A stretch of 64,000 nucleotides of DNA. Source: Loxodes magnus. Lineage: Eukaryota; Ciliophora; Karyorelictea; Loxodida; Loxodidae. Both the position numbers and the translations under genes were made by a program. The stretch spans positions 372,001 through 436,000 of the forward strand of contig CAMPDV010000228.1 of assembly GCA_946699065.1 (NCBI GenBank), written 5' to 3'. Of this stretch, positions 46,650-60,001 are shown piece by piece; position 1 is the stretch's first letter, and each line of letters begins with the position of its first letter. Below the pieces are notes generated by a model. The model worked only from the letters and a program-made list of their open reading frames with translations. It ran no database searches and was not told the origin of the DNA.

Positions 46650-49600
46650 TTTTAATTTAATTTAATTAATGAAAAAAAGCTTTAGAAATAAAAATTTATG
46701 TCCTATAAATTAAAATCTAATTTATTTTATAAAAGAATTGCTAAAAGTTTTGTTAAATGCTTCTGTAGAAAACTTATACTTTAATTTTATCAAAAAATAA
46801 TGAAAAAAAATAAAGTTTCCTTATAATTAATAGCTATCCATAATTAAATTTCCTATCTTTTTTTATATATTTTGTATGTTTAAAATAATTAAAAATCTTA
46901 AAAAATATAATTCTAGAAAATTAGTAATTTTAGAAATATAATTAGATTTAGAATTTATATTATCTTCTTTTTAAATAAAAAATATAATAATGTATTAATT
47001 ATAAAAATATTTTATTATAGTTCTAACTTTTCTTATTTAAAAATGTATAAATAAGCAATAATTTTGTCTTAAATACATTTCTATGATCTCTTATGGAATT
47101 TTTCTAATAAATTTACCTGCAAATTTATTATCTAAGAGCTTTTGAAATCATCTAGATTGTTCTTACATTGACTACTAAATAAATTTCTGACAATTCAAAC
47201 TAAAATAACTGCTATAATTATCTTTCTTTTTTAATAAATAATAAATGAAAAATGAAATAAAATTTGCTTTAATATTAAAAAAGGAAATAGCTAATAAATT
47301 GTTAAACTTCAGTCATTTAAAATTAATTCTTAATAAAATTTTATTAAATAAACTATTGCGGTATATTATTATTCTTTATCTATTCATTTAAAATTGCTTT
47401 GTCTAAAATAATTATTTTATATGTTTTATTATCAATTTTTTAATTTTATTTAGTAATCAATTTATAAGTTATATATCTTTTTTTTTAATAGATTTATTTT
47501 TCTATCTTTTGTTTTATTTATATATTAAGTAATATAAATATAGTTCAATTATTTTTAAATATATTAATTTATTAATTTAATATAATTTTTTCTTATAAAG
47601 CATTATACTTAATCATAGTTTGTTTTCACGAAATTTTAAAGTATTCTTCAATAAATTAAATCTATTATTTTTTGCTATAATTTTAGTTTAATAGAATATT
47701 TATAAGAATTTCATCTTAAATAAATTATTTTTAGATCATTTTATTCTAAAATTTACATTATTTTTTTACTTCAAGGATATCCCTGGATTTTTTAAAATTC
47801 AAATTCCTTGGAAAGCAAACCTACTTTCCACTTCTATCTTTAAATAGTTACTAAATACTATTTTTATCTGATATTAAGAAATAAAGATACCATTAATGGA
47901 TTTGAGCAAATTACTTTACGTGAGACTCTCCAAAATTTTAATTTTCCTTCGACTCAATTTTTATGAATTTTTTTATAAATTTCTTATTAAATGATTCTTG
48001 TCAGAAATATCATTTATATTTTTATGCAAAATGCTTTATTTAATTTTTCATATTTTAGTCTTATGACTTGATAGATTTTTTAAACTTCGCTAATTGAATT
48101 TTCTCTTGTAGAATAACTAATTTTATGTAGACTTCAATTATTTAAATACTAAAACATAAATTTTAATTTAAATCTTAGCAAATAATAAAAGTCTAAATAA
48201 TGAATAATTTAAGGATAAATAGTTTATTACTTTAAATAATAAGGTAGGCTATTAAAAGAGAAACTTTATTTTGAAAATCTATTTAGATTTAGCTTTACCA
48301 TATAATTATCAAAGAACAATGCTATTACTTCTATTGCCTACTTAATTAAACTTATACTAAGATTTAAATATTTTTACAATAAAAGTGGTGTTATTTTGGT
48401 CAAAGGCAGCAAAAAAGAAATTGAAGAAGAATTTAACTTTTAAAGATAAGCGAATAATTAGAAGTTATATGGAAATAAAACTATTGCAACTTCTTTAATT
48501 TCTTAGATATCCAACAGAAATTGGCTATATCACAGAAAATTATCCAATAAATCTTAAATCTTTCAGATTTTTACTAAGAAATAATTAATTATCTAATCTA
48601 GAGATTCTTTAGTGTTAGAAAGGCTTTATTTGTAAGAAATATTAAATATGTATTTCTTTTTTTCTATTTCACTTCATATAAGTAAAGGAAATTATTATTG
48701 TAGAAATAATTAGATTCTCATAGATTATTTCTAAAATAATTAGCAAATAAATATATTTTTTAATTATATATAAGCACTTAAACTCTTGAATTATTTATTT
48801 TGCTACTCTTACAATTTAAATTATTCTTGTAGATACTTTCAATTATATATTCAGACTCTCTTTCTTTTCCTTAAGCTGGCTAAAATTTAATTCAACTTAT
48901 TTTAATTTTCTCTAATGAGAAAGAGTTATGATAAAGCAATTCAAAAGAAAAAACCTATATTGCCTAATAAATTTAATTTTTAAAAATAAATATGAAATAA
49001 TAAATTTCTAATGCTGCTACTAGATACCAAAATATCCAATCCTAGCTATCAGCAAATAAATAAAAATCAATATCTTAAAAATTATTAAAAGAATGATATA
49101 ATATAGCTTCTGCAAAGAGCTATATAAATAGGGTAAAGAAAATTATGAAAGTAATAGACATTTTATTTATTAGAAAAGAAGTTAACTTTTATTTCATTTG
49201 AAATCGTATTTGCGCAATTTTAGGGATTCTAGCGCTTAAACTGAGGGATATTTATTTTATGAAGGAAATACTAAAAAGAGGAAAATCTAAATAGGAAGAA
49301 TTAAATTTTTTAAATAGAAAGTTTTTGTAAACTTATAGAGAAATCTGAATTCTAAAAATAATAGCTAAATATGCTTTATCTACCCTTAATAATCAGCGTC
49401 AACTTTAATCTTCTTTAATTTAAAAATATTAATATCTATACATCAATAATTACTTAAAACTTTCTTTTTAGTTAATTTTATAGATGTCTAATATAAGTAA
49501 TATCTGTAGAAGTAAAGTATCTAGAATAACCATCTAAAACAAGTAACGATAATAGCTCAAACATATCTAGATATTTTTAAGATAACAGTATATTTTTATT

Positions 49601-52440
49601 AATTAATAACAATATGCAAAAAGCTTTAATCTAAATATTCTATCTTTATATTAGTTTTTCTTATTAATTATTTACCATTAATGATAACTATTTTCTTAAA
49701 ATAGTAAACACTTAAAATAAGGTAATTTAATTTTACTAAAGTTATTTGCATTTTTGTAGGTTAGATATTATTGTATATAAAATAAATAGTTTAAAAAATA
49801 GCTAAAATCAAATTTACTAAAATAATACATCCTTATATTTTTATATCCTTTAATCTATCATAGAAAAATAAGGTTTGTGAGGACTAAAATTAATTTTTTC
49901 ATCTATTTTAAAAATTAGTTTACATTAATGTTTATATTTCGCTTCAATATTTTCTTTAATTATTAAGGAAATAAATTACATATATTATAAAAAAATTATA
50001 AACATTTAACTATATTTCAATTCAGTAAAAATTCATTCTTTAAAGAATTTATCTACTATCTCAAACCCTTTTTAAGCCATAAATTCTATTTAAATCTGTT
50101 ATTAAAAATCTCTTTCTTAATTTACTTATAGATAAAATTTTTTAGCCACAAACTTCAAATAACTTTCAAAACTTATCCTTTATTTGTTTAATGTAAGAGT
50201 CAATTAAGTTTCCTGTTTCTTTAGAATAAAAATCAATAACTAAGCAAATTAATTTAAATTTTAGAGATATCTATTCATTTTCTATTTAGGAAAGAAACTT
50301 GATTCTTTAAATTGATATAATAAAAAATAATGTAAAATTAGAAAAAAAACTTAAAAATAAAATGCAATTAATGGATTTTACAATTTTATAAGTCTCTATT
50401 ATCTTTTCTTCACTAGCCTCGGTCTTACTTAATTTAATTTTTATTCGTTTGTTATTTTTCTAAAAATATTTGAAAATAAATAATATTAATAGATAGAAGT
50501 TAAGTTAGCTAAAATAAAGTTTAATGTATTTAAAAAAATCTGATATTATAATTTAGAATAAATAGATTTTTTAGATGAAGCTTTAAATACACTTTTTTTT
50601 TCAATAATGCAATTTTTTATTGCTTTAACAACCATACAAATTCAATAGTTATTTTTGATAACCATTCTTAACTTTCTAATAGTAATTTAATTGAAATAGT
50701 TTTCAAACTTGGAAAGGATAAAAATTTATGTTTTCTTGGTTATGCAAGGATAAATTTCATTTTCAAATTTCTTAGTATTAAATTTTAGGTTGTGAACTAA
50801 ATATTTCAAATAAATTACCTGCATCTTGAAAATTTAACAAGATAATTAGGAAAGGAATCAATTTTTAAAATATTTACTTTAATATTCTGAAATAAATTAA
50901 ATTTAAATTGTTTTTTCTTTGGTGAATCTTTCATTTTTTAAATTTTTATTCATAACAAAAATTTAATAATAAAAGAGGTGAATAAATATTTCTATAAAAA
51001 GATTGAATAAACCAACATAGAAAAATTAAGAAGATAGTTGCAAGAGATTTAAAACATAAAGCTGATTTATATCTAAAAAATTTAAACAATGTACAAAATT
51101 TATTTGAAGAATAATTGAAAAAATCTAAAACTCGTTTAGTCATGAAATAAAAAATTTATTATATTTATCATTAAAATTCTATCCTATAAAACAAGAAATT
51201 AATAGCGAGCTTTAATCAAAGACATAAATTTTTAAGGATAAATGTTTTCGAACAAAAAACAGACTCAAAAGACAAGTAAGAAAACAATTTACTAATTATA
51301 TCACAGCAGCTGATTATATTTCTGATATATAATCTTATCTTCTCATTTTAATCTTGAGGAATAAAACATAAAAAAGAATAAGAAAACTCTATGCTTGAAA
51401 AAAAAATATAAAGACAGGAATTTAACTTAAGTCGAATAAAAGCATTAAATAACAAATAAAAATTAACTGATTTCTAGAAAATTAAGTTGGACAATAAAGT
51501 TTCCTTTTAATTTAAATTTACTAGAAAAGATCTTACAAGAACAAAATATTTCCGAGATAAAGTAATAAATAGTAAATCTATTAATATCATTTAAAGTGAA
51601 AGAGAAAAATTTATGTAAATTTCAAATTGGAATTTATGAATACAACATTGAGGAGTAGAAATAAAAATTTTAATTTATTATATTCATAAAAGCAGTACGA
51701 AATGTATTTTACAGATTTGTACGATTTATTTAAGAGTTTTTTCATAAATTGAGCTATAATCTTAATTCAGTTCAATGAAGTAATTTATTTGCAAGAAAAT
51801 ATATTTTAATTTAGTTTTCTATCTTTAGAGCTTTTATTTATATTTACAGTTTTTTTAATTGAAATAATAATTATTTAGAGAAAAACTTTTAGATGGATTC
51901 ATAATTAAAATATGGAACTTTAAAATTTGTTTAATTTATTTTACTTATAAAATAGAAAATTTTAATAATTATAAAAATTATTAATAACTTTAAAGTTTAA
52001 TATATATAATTATGGAATTAATTTTTAAAATTACCTAAAAAAATGAATAATTAAAAAATAATTATAACTATTCAATATTAATTGCAAATTAAATAATTAA
52101 ATAATTAAATCTCGAAATTATATTTTATATCTAAATATAAATTATTTTATATTTATAAAATATATTCATTAGTAAATTATAAACTTAAAATATAAATTAT
52201 TTAAAAATCACATAATCATTTATTTTTGTAATTGGATAAGCGATATTCCTTAATAATAATAGATGATTAAGAATAAAATATTGTTTCAATAACAAATTAA
52301 TTATATTTTTTATTTTTAACCATTAAATACAATAAAAAGTGATTTATAATTAAAAGATCTAAAACAAATTATGAAGATAAAGCAGTTTTGTATATAAACA
52401 ATAAATTATATTTCGTATTTTACTATTTTTTTAGTTTTAA
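46650..52440 (+). other. Long AT-rich region with possible plus-strand coding
   Basis: Between about 47770 and 51640 plus-strand frames give stretches that look coding (ANYFTWDSPKFQFSFDSIF near 47900; NFRDSSAQTEGYLFYEGN near 49210; VNKYFYKKIEQTNIEKLRRQ near 50980). These lie in more than one frame, and near 48400-49600 two frames look equally good. If this is one gene it exceeds 1,000 residues and is broken or contains undetected introns. Nothing was recognised at 46650-47700 or 51700-52440. Confidence 0.3.
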
Positions 52441-52464
52441 TATTTCTAGTTTTTTTTTTTTTAA

Positions 52465-53454
52465 ATGATAGAAGGGTTCAAGAAAGGCTTTTATACCACC
52501 TCCTAAAAAGGGGAGAGAAAATAAGAACCCTCATCTCTAACTAACACGTCTTCTTCCTAGAAATAATCTTCTTCTCAAAACCTTCAAGAATAATAGACTC
52601 AACTAGGAACTTCCAGGCCAACCTAAAAGATGGGACAAAAGCGCCAAAAAGCTACCTCGATGACACCAACTGAAGAGGAAGGACCTAGAAAGGTGCTGGA
52701 GACGCAAGAAGCAGCAGCCGTGCGAGAGTTTGCGATGCCACAGTTCCAGGAAGAACAGGCATAAATTTTAGTCGCATTCTCTGACCTGAAGGAGGAAGTA
52801 AAGAAGCTACGATTAGAGAATAGAGCTCTAAAAAATCAAGTTACTGAGCTCAAGGAATGGAAAGAAAGCTTCTGGGAAGTCTACGATCGAGAGCAAAACA
52901 CTTTCTTGAGGGAAATGGGATTGCTGCAGCAGAGAACAACTGTGCTTGAAGAGAACAGCAAGTAGCAACAGTAGTAGGAATTCAAAGTTAAGACAATTCA
53001 AGATCCAATGGACATAGAAGGAGCTATTAATTTACCGAGGAGTCCAGACAAGAAATGAATTAGGAATAAACCAAGATGTTTTGTATGCAAACAAACTGGA
53101 CATAAATATAGACAATGCTAGAAATTGAAATTAATTAAATAATAGTACTGGAATAGAAAATAATAAGAAAAATAATAGTACTAATATTAGGATAAGATTA
53201 GACGAGAATTCTGTAACTAATTTTATCCGTCAGGAGGTCAAATCTACAAACCGTAGTGGTATTCAATCTAAGGCGACTGAAGAAAGAGTCCTGAAGGGAG
53301 CTGGTTCCAGCCAGGCTATCAAACTGGTCCTGTGAACACGAGATTGAAAGTCCTCCAAGTTCACTAAACTCCAATTTAAACTTTTTAATTTTAATATTTC
53401 TAGTTTTTATAACTTTATTTTAGATTTATTCATATCTTATTACTATTATAGTGA
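52465..53454 (+). CDS. Intact ORF1-like zinc-knuckle protein (329 aa), copy M
   Basis: ATG at 52465 and TGA at 53452 bound one uninterrupted frame. Order: GFKKGF start; a Ser/Gln/Thr-rich segment; a basic MGQKRQKATSM; a strong coiled coil (DLKEEVKKLRLENRALKNQ, VYDREQNTFLREMGLLQQ); a perfect knuckle CFVCKQTGHKYRQC; then FYPSGGQIYKPQWY and a Gly/Pro/Gln-rich tail. A TAA at 53365 matches the end of copy N and may be the true C-terminus. GC content is visibly higher than the surroundings. It is the best candidate for an active ORF1-type protein in the window; RNA binding is inferred from the knuckle. Confidence 0.82.
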
Positions 53455-53459
53455 TTCAA

Positions 53460-53740
53460 TTATCTTTCTTTATTTTTCCATATATGATAAGGCTAAATTA
53501 ATATTATTTTTTCACTGATAAATAGTAATAAAAGAAGGAAAAATGTACATAAAAAATAACCTTGATTATAACTTGATGAATATTAATTAAGATATTCTTT
53601 AATAACTTGATTATAATTTTCAAAGTAGATATTTTAGCTTATTATAAATTTATGAGGTCTTATAAGCTTCAACTTATTTTTATTTATTTCTTTATTATTT
53701 TTTTGAAATAATAGTAACTAATAATAGTGTCAATAAATAA
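53460..53740. other. AT-rich spacer
   Basis: AT-rich, nothing recognised before SINE-A copy 5. Confidence 0.4.
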
Positions 53741-53744
53741 GTTA

Positions 53745-54172
53745 TTATATATTATATAAAATGGATGTTGGCCGCGTCAGCCAAACTAGTAGGTAATCTG
53801 GTGCAGTGTATACTGCATTGCGAGTAATCTCGCAATAGATGCCACCACGGGGAAGAGTGGATAAGCTCTGTTGAGACATACCTAACTTAGCCCGAGGGTT
53901 CTCTCTAGCAGAATGAAAGTTTGACTGACGGGCCTTCTTATTACCGACTTAATAACTATCTCTTATTTGGACCTTATTCAAGAAGACTGAAGCATTTGAC
54001 TCAAGATTTTAGAATAATTTTTAATAAGAAGATTCCCCATTTGGAGAAGCTGAAATGACTCATCGGACCTCTAGAATTTTAACAAGAAACATGAGAACAT
54101 TTTCTTAATATTAAATATTAATATTGAAAGAGCTGCGCGCAAACTAGGTGCTACGCGCTCTATAATCATTTT
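53745..54172 (+). mobile_element. SINE-A copy 5
   Basis: Plus-strand, well preserved: the 5' hairpin TTGGC-CGCGTCA-GCCAA, the tandem hairpins TGCAGT...ACTGCA and TTGCGAG...CTCGCAA, and the terminal AGAGCTGCGCGC...GCGCTCT hairpin with CTATAAT tail. A good reference for the family consensus. Confidence 0.9.
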
Positions 54173-54553
54173 TATTTATTTGATTATTATAACTTTTTTT
54201 TAATTAAGAATTTATAAATGATAAAAGCTTTTATTTATTTAAGGACTACTTCAAGTGCTTATTTTAACCTTAATTGCGAAAAATAAATTAAAGTTTAGGA
54301 AAAATTAATTGTAAGATACAATTTAAAATTTGCTTCTCCTTTTAAAATAATATATTCAGATTGTTTAAGTTATTTAAATTATCTAGTTAAATTTATTTTC
54401 TTAACTTATAAACTTAATAAATTCTTAAGTTAATATTATTTATAAATATATAAATTAAATAACTGCTCCTTAAAATATTTAGCTAGTGTTTTAAGACTTT
54501 TAATTCGAAGTAAATTCTTAAATTAATAAATATTATTTAATTTATAATATAAA

Positions 54554-55541
54554 ATGGCTGGCTTCAAGAAGGGTTTTTTGATCACCTCCTCAGAACAGGA
54601 GAGAAAATCAGAAGTAAATATTCTCACCACGTCATCTTTAATTTAAAGTTCTTCTTAATAAAAATAACTAGAACTATCTAATAGATTAGAAGAACTTATA
54701 AAAAATATTAACTCCTACAAATTAAAATAAAACGGATTTCTTCCATCAAAGGGCAAGTAAGAACTGAGATAAAAATTCAGAAAGTAAAAGGCAACACAAC
54801 TTTCTTCATCCGTTGAAAACTGAAAAAAGAAACCACTCAACTGAATCAATAAAAATAATAATGAAAAAATAAAAAATAAAAGAAGAAGGTAAAGTACGAT
54901 AATTCAATATAGATCCTATTACCTTTGGTTTAGACAATACTGAAATAGAATAAATGGATTCTTAGTAGATGAAACAGCTGATATATCAACTTATTAGAAA
55001 CATAAAAAACTCGAAGAAGAATTACCAGAAGGAAGAGATGCTTATAATAAGTCAGGATTTGATAAATCATGAAGATGATGATGAAGTCCATATGGAAGAT
55101 CGAATAACTAAAGTCGGAATTAATGAGCTAATTGCAAGTTTAGAGAATGATATTTGAGTAATGCAAGAGCAAGTCGAGAAAAACTGAGTAAAATTAGATT
55201 TAAGATTCAAATTAATAGAAGAAAACCAGTAGAAGCCTTCATAAGGAACTCCAATGGAAATAGGGAAACAAGAAAAGACATTTCCTAGAGCAAGGAAAAG
55301 ATGCTACATTTGCAACAGAACTTGAAATTTATAGCGGAAATGTCCCCAATAGAAAAAAATAAGAATGAATATCTGGAGAAATGTTAACTAATAGCAATTG
55401 AAGTAGTAAGCGACGGAATTCGGATTATATAAAGGAGAGAAATCAAGAAAAAGAGAAATGCAAGGGCAGAACATGCCGGAACTGAGATTTTATACATTTA
55501 AAACTTTAATTAAGCCGGAAGGCGAACAACTATTTCAATGA
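54554..55541 (+). mobile_element. ORF1-like zinc-knuckle retroelement, copy O
   Basis: ATG at 54554 (MAGFKKGFLITSSEQERK) starts the element; after a frame change the rest reads from MDSQQMKQLIYQL near 54955 through an acidic coiled coil (NHEDDDEVHMEDRI) to a knuckle CYICNRTWNLQRKC in which the His is Asn. The C-terminal motif is degraded (FGLYKGEKSRKREM). TGA at 55539 ends the frame. The frame change and loss of His indicate a dead copy. Confidence 0.7.
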
Positions 55542-55549
55542 TAAATGAT

Positions 55550-58500
55550 TAAATATTATTTAATTTATTTGTAAGAAATTTATAATTTTTGCTATAAATT
55601 AAATAAAAATAACTATCATTAGTCAAATTTAGAGATTCAATTGCTATATTAGTCTTTTTAGCAATAAAAACAATTTTGTATTTCATAAACCAAAAAATCA
55701 TAATAATTCACTAAATTAAAAGTGCTATATTTTGTATTTTTAAATCTTTTTTAATAGGTTATTTATTAACAAAATTAAATTTATATAATTATTTTAAGTT
55801 CCTTGTAAAAATTAAATTAGCCTAAATAATCATATTTAATTTTAAATTTTAATTTATAGATATTTGTTGTTTCTTTTAACATTTGGTATTTTTCTATCCA
55901 TTTAATCACTTTTTATTTAAGAACATTTCCATGCTTGAGGAACTGGTAAAATTAAAAAAATTTAATTTAGATAATTCTTAATAAATTTTACTTGCTTTTT
56001 GATTATAAAACTTAACTTTGCTTTATCATGATGCTTTGATATAAATTTAGTATTATTCATAATAATTATAATAAATGAATTATTTCCTTCTATTATTAAT
56101 CGCTTATATACATTTTTTAATTTTTTGCTAAATTAATAATTAATCATAAATAAAAAAATCTATTAACTTATAATTATTTTTATTCCAAAATAAAAAATAC
56201 TAGTAACTTCTATCTTAATTCGTATATTATTATTTTTTTAATATTATTTTTTTAATCAATTTTCTTTGATTCCATGTATAAAGCTTAAGTTTTTTTTATT
56301 TAAACTAAAATACAATTTTTTTAATTTTAGTTTTACATTTTCACATCTACTTTCTTATTAAATAATTTTTTATTCTCAAATTCTAGAAGAATAAAAAAAT
56401 AAATTTAAGTAATTTATATATAAAATCTCTCTTTAGACTTAGTTATATAATTATTCAAATTTTACTAGGAACATAAGATTAGAATAGATTTAGTGTGGTA
56501 ATATTTTTTTAGTTTGAAGCAAATTTAAACTATCTCTCTGAGGTTAAAGTGCTAAATATTTGCTACTCATAATCTTAATTTAAATTTATTTTATTTCGTT
56601 CAAAACTTAACTTTAATATTAAGTTGTAGACAATTATCATTAAAATTAATGAATTTACCTAAAATTTAAAAGTTATTTTAAATCTTAATTTTCTTAGACT
56701 TAATAACTGATTCTTTAAAATATTTAAGAAATATTCTAAATATTTAAAAAATTTATTATCTAATTAGGAAATTAATTTTAAAAGAAATATACTAAATGTA
56801 GAAATTAAATAAATCTCATTTGTTCATAAAATATATTGATATCTTTTAATTATTATAAAATTTAGTAAAGTACGTTCATATTCTTTTACTCTTAAAGTAA
56901 ACAACTATAAAATTTAGTTTTTATAAAATACTTTTATTTTCTATGGAAATATTATGATTAATGTATTTTAAAATTTCTCATTTAATATCTTTTTCTTAGA
57001 TTTTCTTACAGATTTTATAATGACTTTAATCTGATTATAACTTAATTATGAATTATAAGCAAAGCTATTCGAATACTTTTAAATAAACTTAGAACCTTAT
57101 TTTTATTTAATAAAATTAATTTTTAAAAGGAATCAGTAAGAGCATCTTAATATTAACGATTCACTAAGAAATAAATAAAGAAAGATGACTAAAACATAAG
57201 AAACAAATAATTTAGAAATTAAAAATTTCTATTTATTATAAAATCTTATATGGATAACTATTTCTAGCATTAAAAAAATTAAATATCATTCTCATTTAAT
57301 AATCATTCTTCAAAACTTTTTTATTTATTTCATTCTTAAATTAATTTTTAATTTTAAAGGTCGATATGTACGAGAAGCAATGAATTAGAAAATTGTGATG
57401 TTTGTCTATTTTAACCTAAATTTATAATTATCCTGAAATTTCTGATTTCTAGGGTATTTAAATAAGCAAATATCATTCATACTAATTTGAAGGTTATAGC
57501 AAAACTTTAAGAATATTGACTCTAAATTATTTTATTTATTTATTAAATAACTAAAATTAATAAAAGCTATAAAATACTCTTGTAATAATGAAGAAACAAA
57601 TTTAAAGAAATAAGAAATGAATTAAATTAAGAAGAACTCAGATTATAGTCACTATTATCTTAGTAATCTATTTAATAATTTCGAAAATGCTTACAATTTA
57701 AAATACCTCTAGGAAATTAACTTAATAAAATAAATTTAAGGATAGCGCACTTGGATTATTTATTTAATCTTTCGATGTTAGGAAATGTCAATATTATCTA
57801 TATTTTTCATAAGTAATTTATCATAATTTAATATGCTCTCTTAACTTTTACTCAATCGCTCTGAGTAAAAATATGTAAAAAGCTAAGTTAAAAGAAGGTT
57901 AAATTAATAAAATTGTTTAAAAAATGTTAGTAACTTAGGATTATAACTCATTTAAATATCAATAATTGATAGTCTACTTAATTATAATAATGAATATATC
58001 GATTTATACATACAGCTTATATATTATGTTCTATTCATTAATATCAAATTTATTAAGATAAATTATGAATAGATATATTTGCTAAAAGCTTAAAATAACT
58101 AATTTTATTAATTTTTTAAAAGAATAAAGAAATTTACTTTGCTGAAAAAACAGAAAATGAGAAACTAAAGAGTGAAATTAAAATAGCAGTTGCTTGAAAA
58201 TTAAAGATATTTTAATTTCTAAAATAAATTTTATTGCCTCATTAAGAATCATATCTTTAGCTGTATTTATTACTTGTTTGCCTCCTCTCTGCATTTAATT
58301 TAATTTTTTTAAATAAGATTCCTTTAAAAAAAATCTATTTTCTCCATCATAATTTTTTCAACTATTAATCTAAATTTATCCAAAGTTTTCTCCTGGCAAA
58401 ATTTGACAAAGTCCATTTATATTATGCAGAATACTGACAGGAAGATAATAAAGAAATAAATGCTTAGAATGATTCAATGAATACTGAAAAGAACTCTTCC

Positions 58501-58660
58501 TAAAGTTCAATTATATATTGATTAAAAATGTCAGCAAGTTATTCAAATTTCATAATAAATGCGTTTAATATTTCAGTACTAAATGATAGAGACTCCCTTT
58601 CACTTTTTAAATAAAGTCTAAGTAATTTTATTAAACTTAAATAAAAATTTAGCTTGCTTA
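55550..58660 (-). other. AT-rich region, possible minus-strand coding
   Basis: Minus-strand frames include gene-like pieces: IIIIMNNTKFISKHHDKAKL and ILPVPQAWKCSQIKSDQM near 56000, and LQEEFFSVFIESFQAFISLL near 58450. They are not joined in a single convincing frame. No family recognised; much of the interval is indistinguishable from spacer. Confidence 0.25.
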
Positions 58661-58669
58661 AAAAGAGTT

Positions 58670-58780
58670 ACCCTAAGAGACCTTAGTATCTGGCATCTTT
58701 CACCATTAATGTTACTTGATGCCTCTTCTATCTTGTCTTCTCTTCTCTTGTCTGTTCTTCGCCTATAGGGTACTGAGACT
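58670..58780 (-). mobile_element. SINE-like family C, partial copy
   Basis: About 110 bp on the minus strand match the purine-rich core of the element at 23585-23925 (GAAGAACAGACAAGAGAAG ... GATGCCAGATACTAAGG). The 3' tail is absent here, so this is a fragment or a 3'-truncated copy lying just upstream of the surface-protein gene start at 58800. Confidence 0.55.
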
Positions 58781-58799
58781 ATTTACTAAGCAAGCGAAA

Positions 58800-59394
58800 A
58801 TGAAGATCACACAATATACATTCCTTAACATGATTACCTTCTTGATTGGTTGAACTATTCTACTTGCTTAAATCAATGTGAAATTTTCAGAGGAGGGTGA
58901 GAAAGAAGCTTTAAGTCAATCATTCATAAGGATATGGATGTTCATTGTAAGATTCAAGCTCAACTTTTTGTTTTATTAAAAAGATAAACCCATTATCTTT
59001 TTATAATCACAATCACTTTAAATTTTTATGAGTTTGAATTATCTAAATCTTACAAACTTAGTAATTTTTGAAAAAAAAATTCTTTAAGGGACTAATTGCA
59101 ATTAAGCAGGTTGCAATTTTATTATATCAACTTAATATTCGTTATTAGGGATATCTTCAGTGATAATAGAACATTTTTCACCTAAAGGTAGTAATTAATT
59201 TTTTATCAATTAAAGTGAAATATGATTTGAGAAATTAAAAATCTCGAATAATATAGATGATCAAAGTGGCCAAATATTCAATATATAAAATTCTGGGATT
59301 CAAATTGAAGATAGTAAATTTACTAGCGATGAGGCTTTTATTTTATTTAGCTATTAAAATAATATTTTGATGAACAATATTCTGAATAAACTAT
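58800..59394 (+). pseudogene. Surface beta-helix protein, 5' part, interrupted by a LINE
   Basis: ATG at 58800 is followed by a hydrophobic N-terminus (FLNMITFLIGWTILLA) fitting a signal peptide. One frame then continues for about 198 codons with beta-helix-like repeats (GISSVIIEHFSPKGSNQF, GQIFNIQNSGIQIEDSKF, TSDEAFILFSYQNNIL) resembling the ectodomain of the gene at the left edge. From about 59395 sequence homologous to a LINE ORF2 begins, so the gene is cut; its 3' remainder was not found in this window. Trp in WTILL uses TGA. Confidence 0.65.
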
Positions 59395-60001
59395 CGAGAT
59401 GGACAGTTAAAGAATCGAAAGAGTAACGACCTTTTATACCTAGGTCATATAATAAAATAAAACATCAGTTTTGAAAAGCAAATGGAGAATGGACTAGTAG
59501 CAGCATAAAAGATGTAAACAGTAATACCGAGAAAAATAACAATGAATAAGGGATTAACACCATATAATTCAAAAATATTGTTAAAAACTTTCCTAAGCTC
59601 AGTTTTCAGTTATGAGGCAGAAGTGATCCCATATTGCAAATAATTTCTAGGAAAATAAGTGATGGAGCAATTAGAGACAATATAGAAAATATTTCTATAA
59701 AACAGATACTCAAAAGTTTAAGAAAATGAAAAAGATAAAATTTATACTGAGCAATTTAGTAATCTTAATCAATTTCCAGTAATTACTTACACTAAGTTGA
59801 ACAAAGAATTAAGACAAGAAATTATCGTTATATTTAATTTAGAACCCAATCCTTAGCTTTCGAAAAGATCTTTAAGATCATCACTATCCTATAGATATTC
59901 CTACTGTATGTGTGGAGAGTATGATACATTCGAGCACATTTTTAAATGAATATAATATTCTAATATAAGAGATTTACTATTGTAAAAGATTAGGAATTAA
60001 T

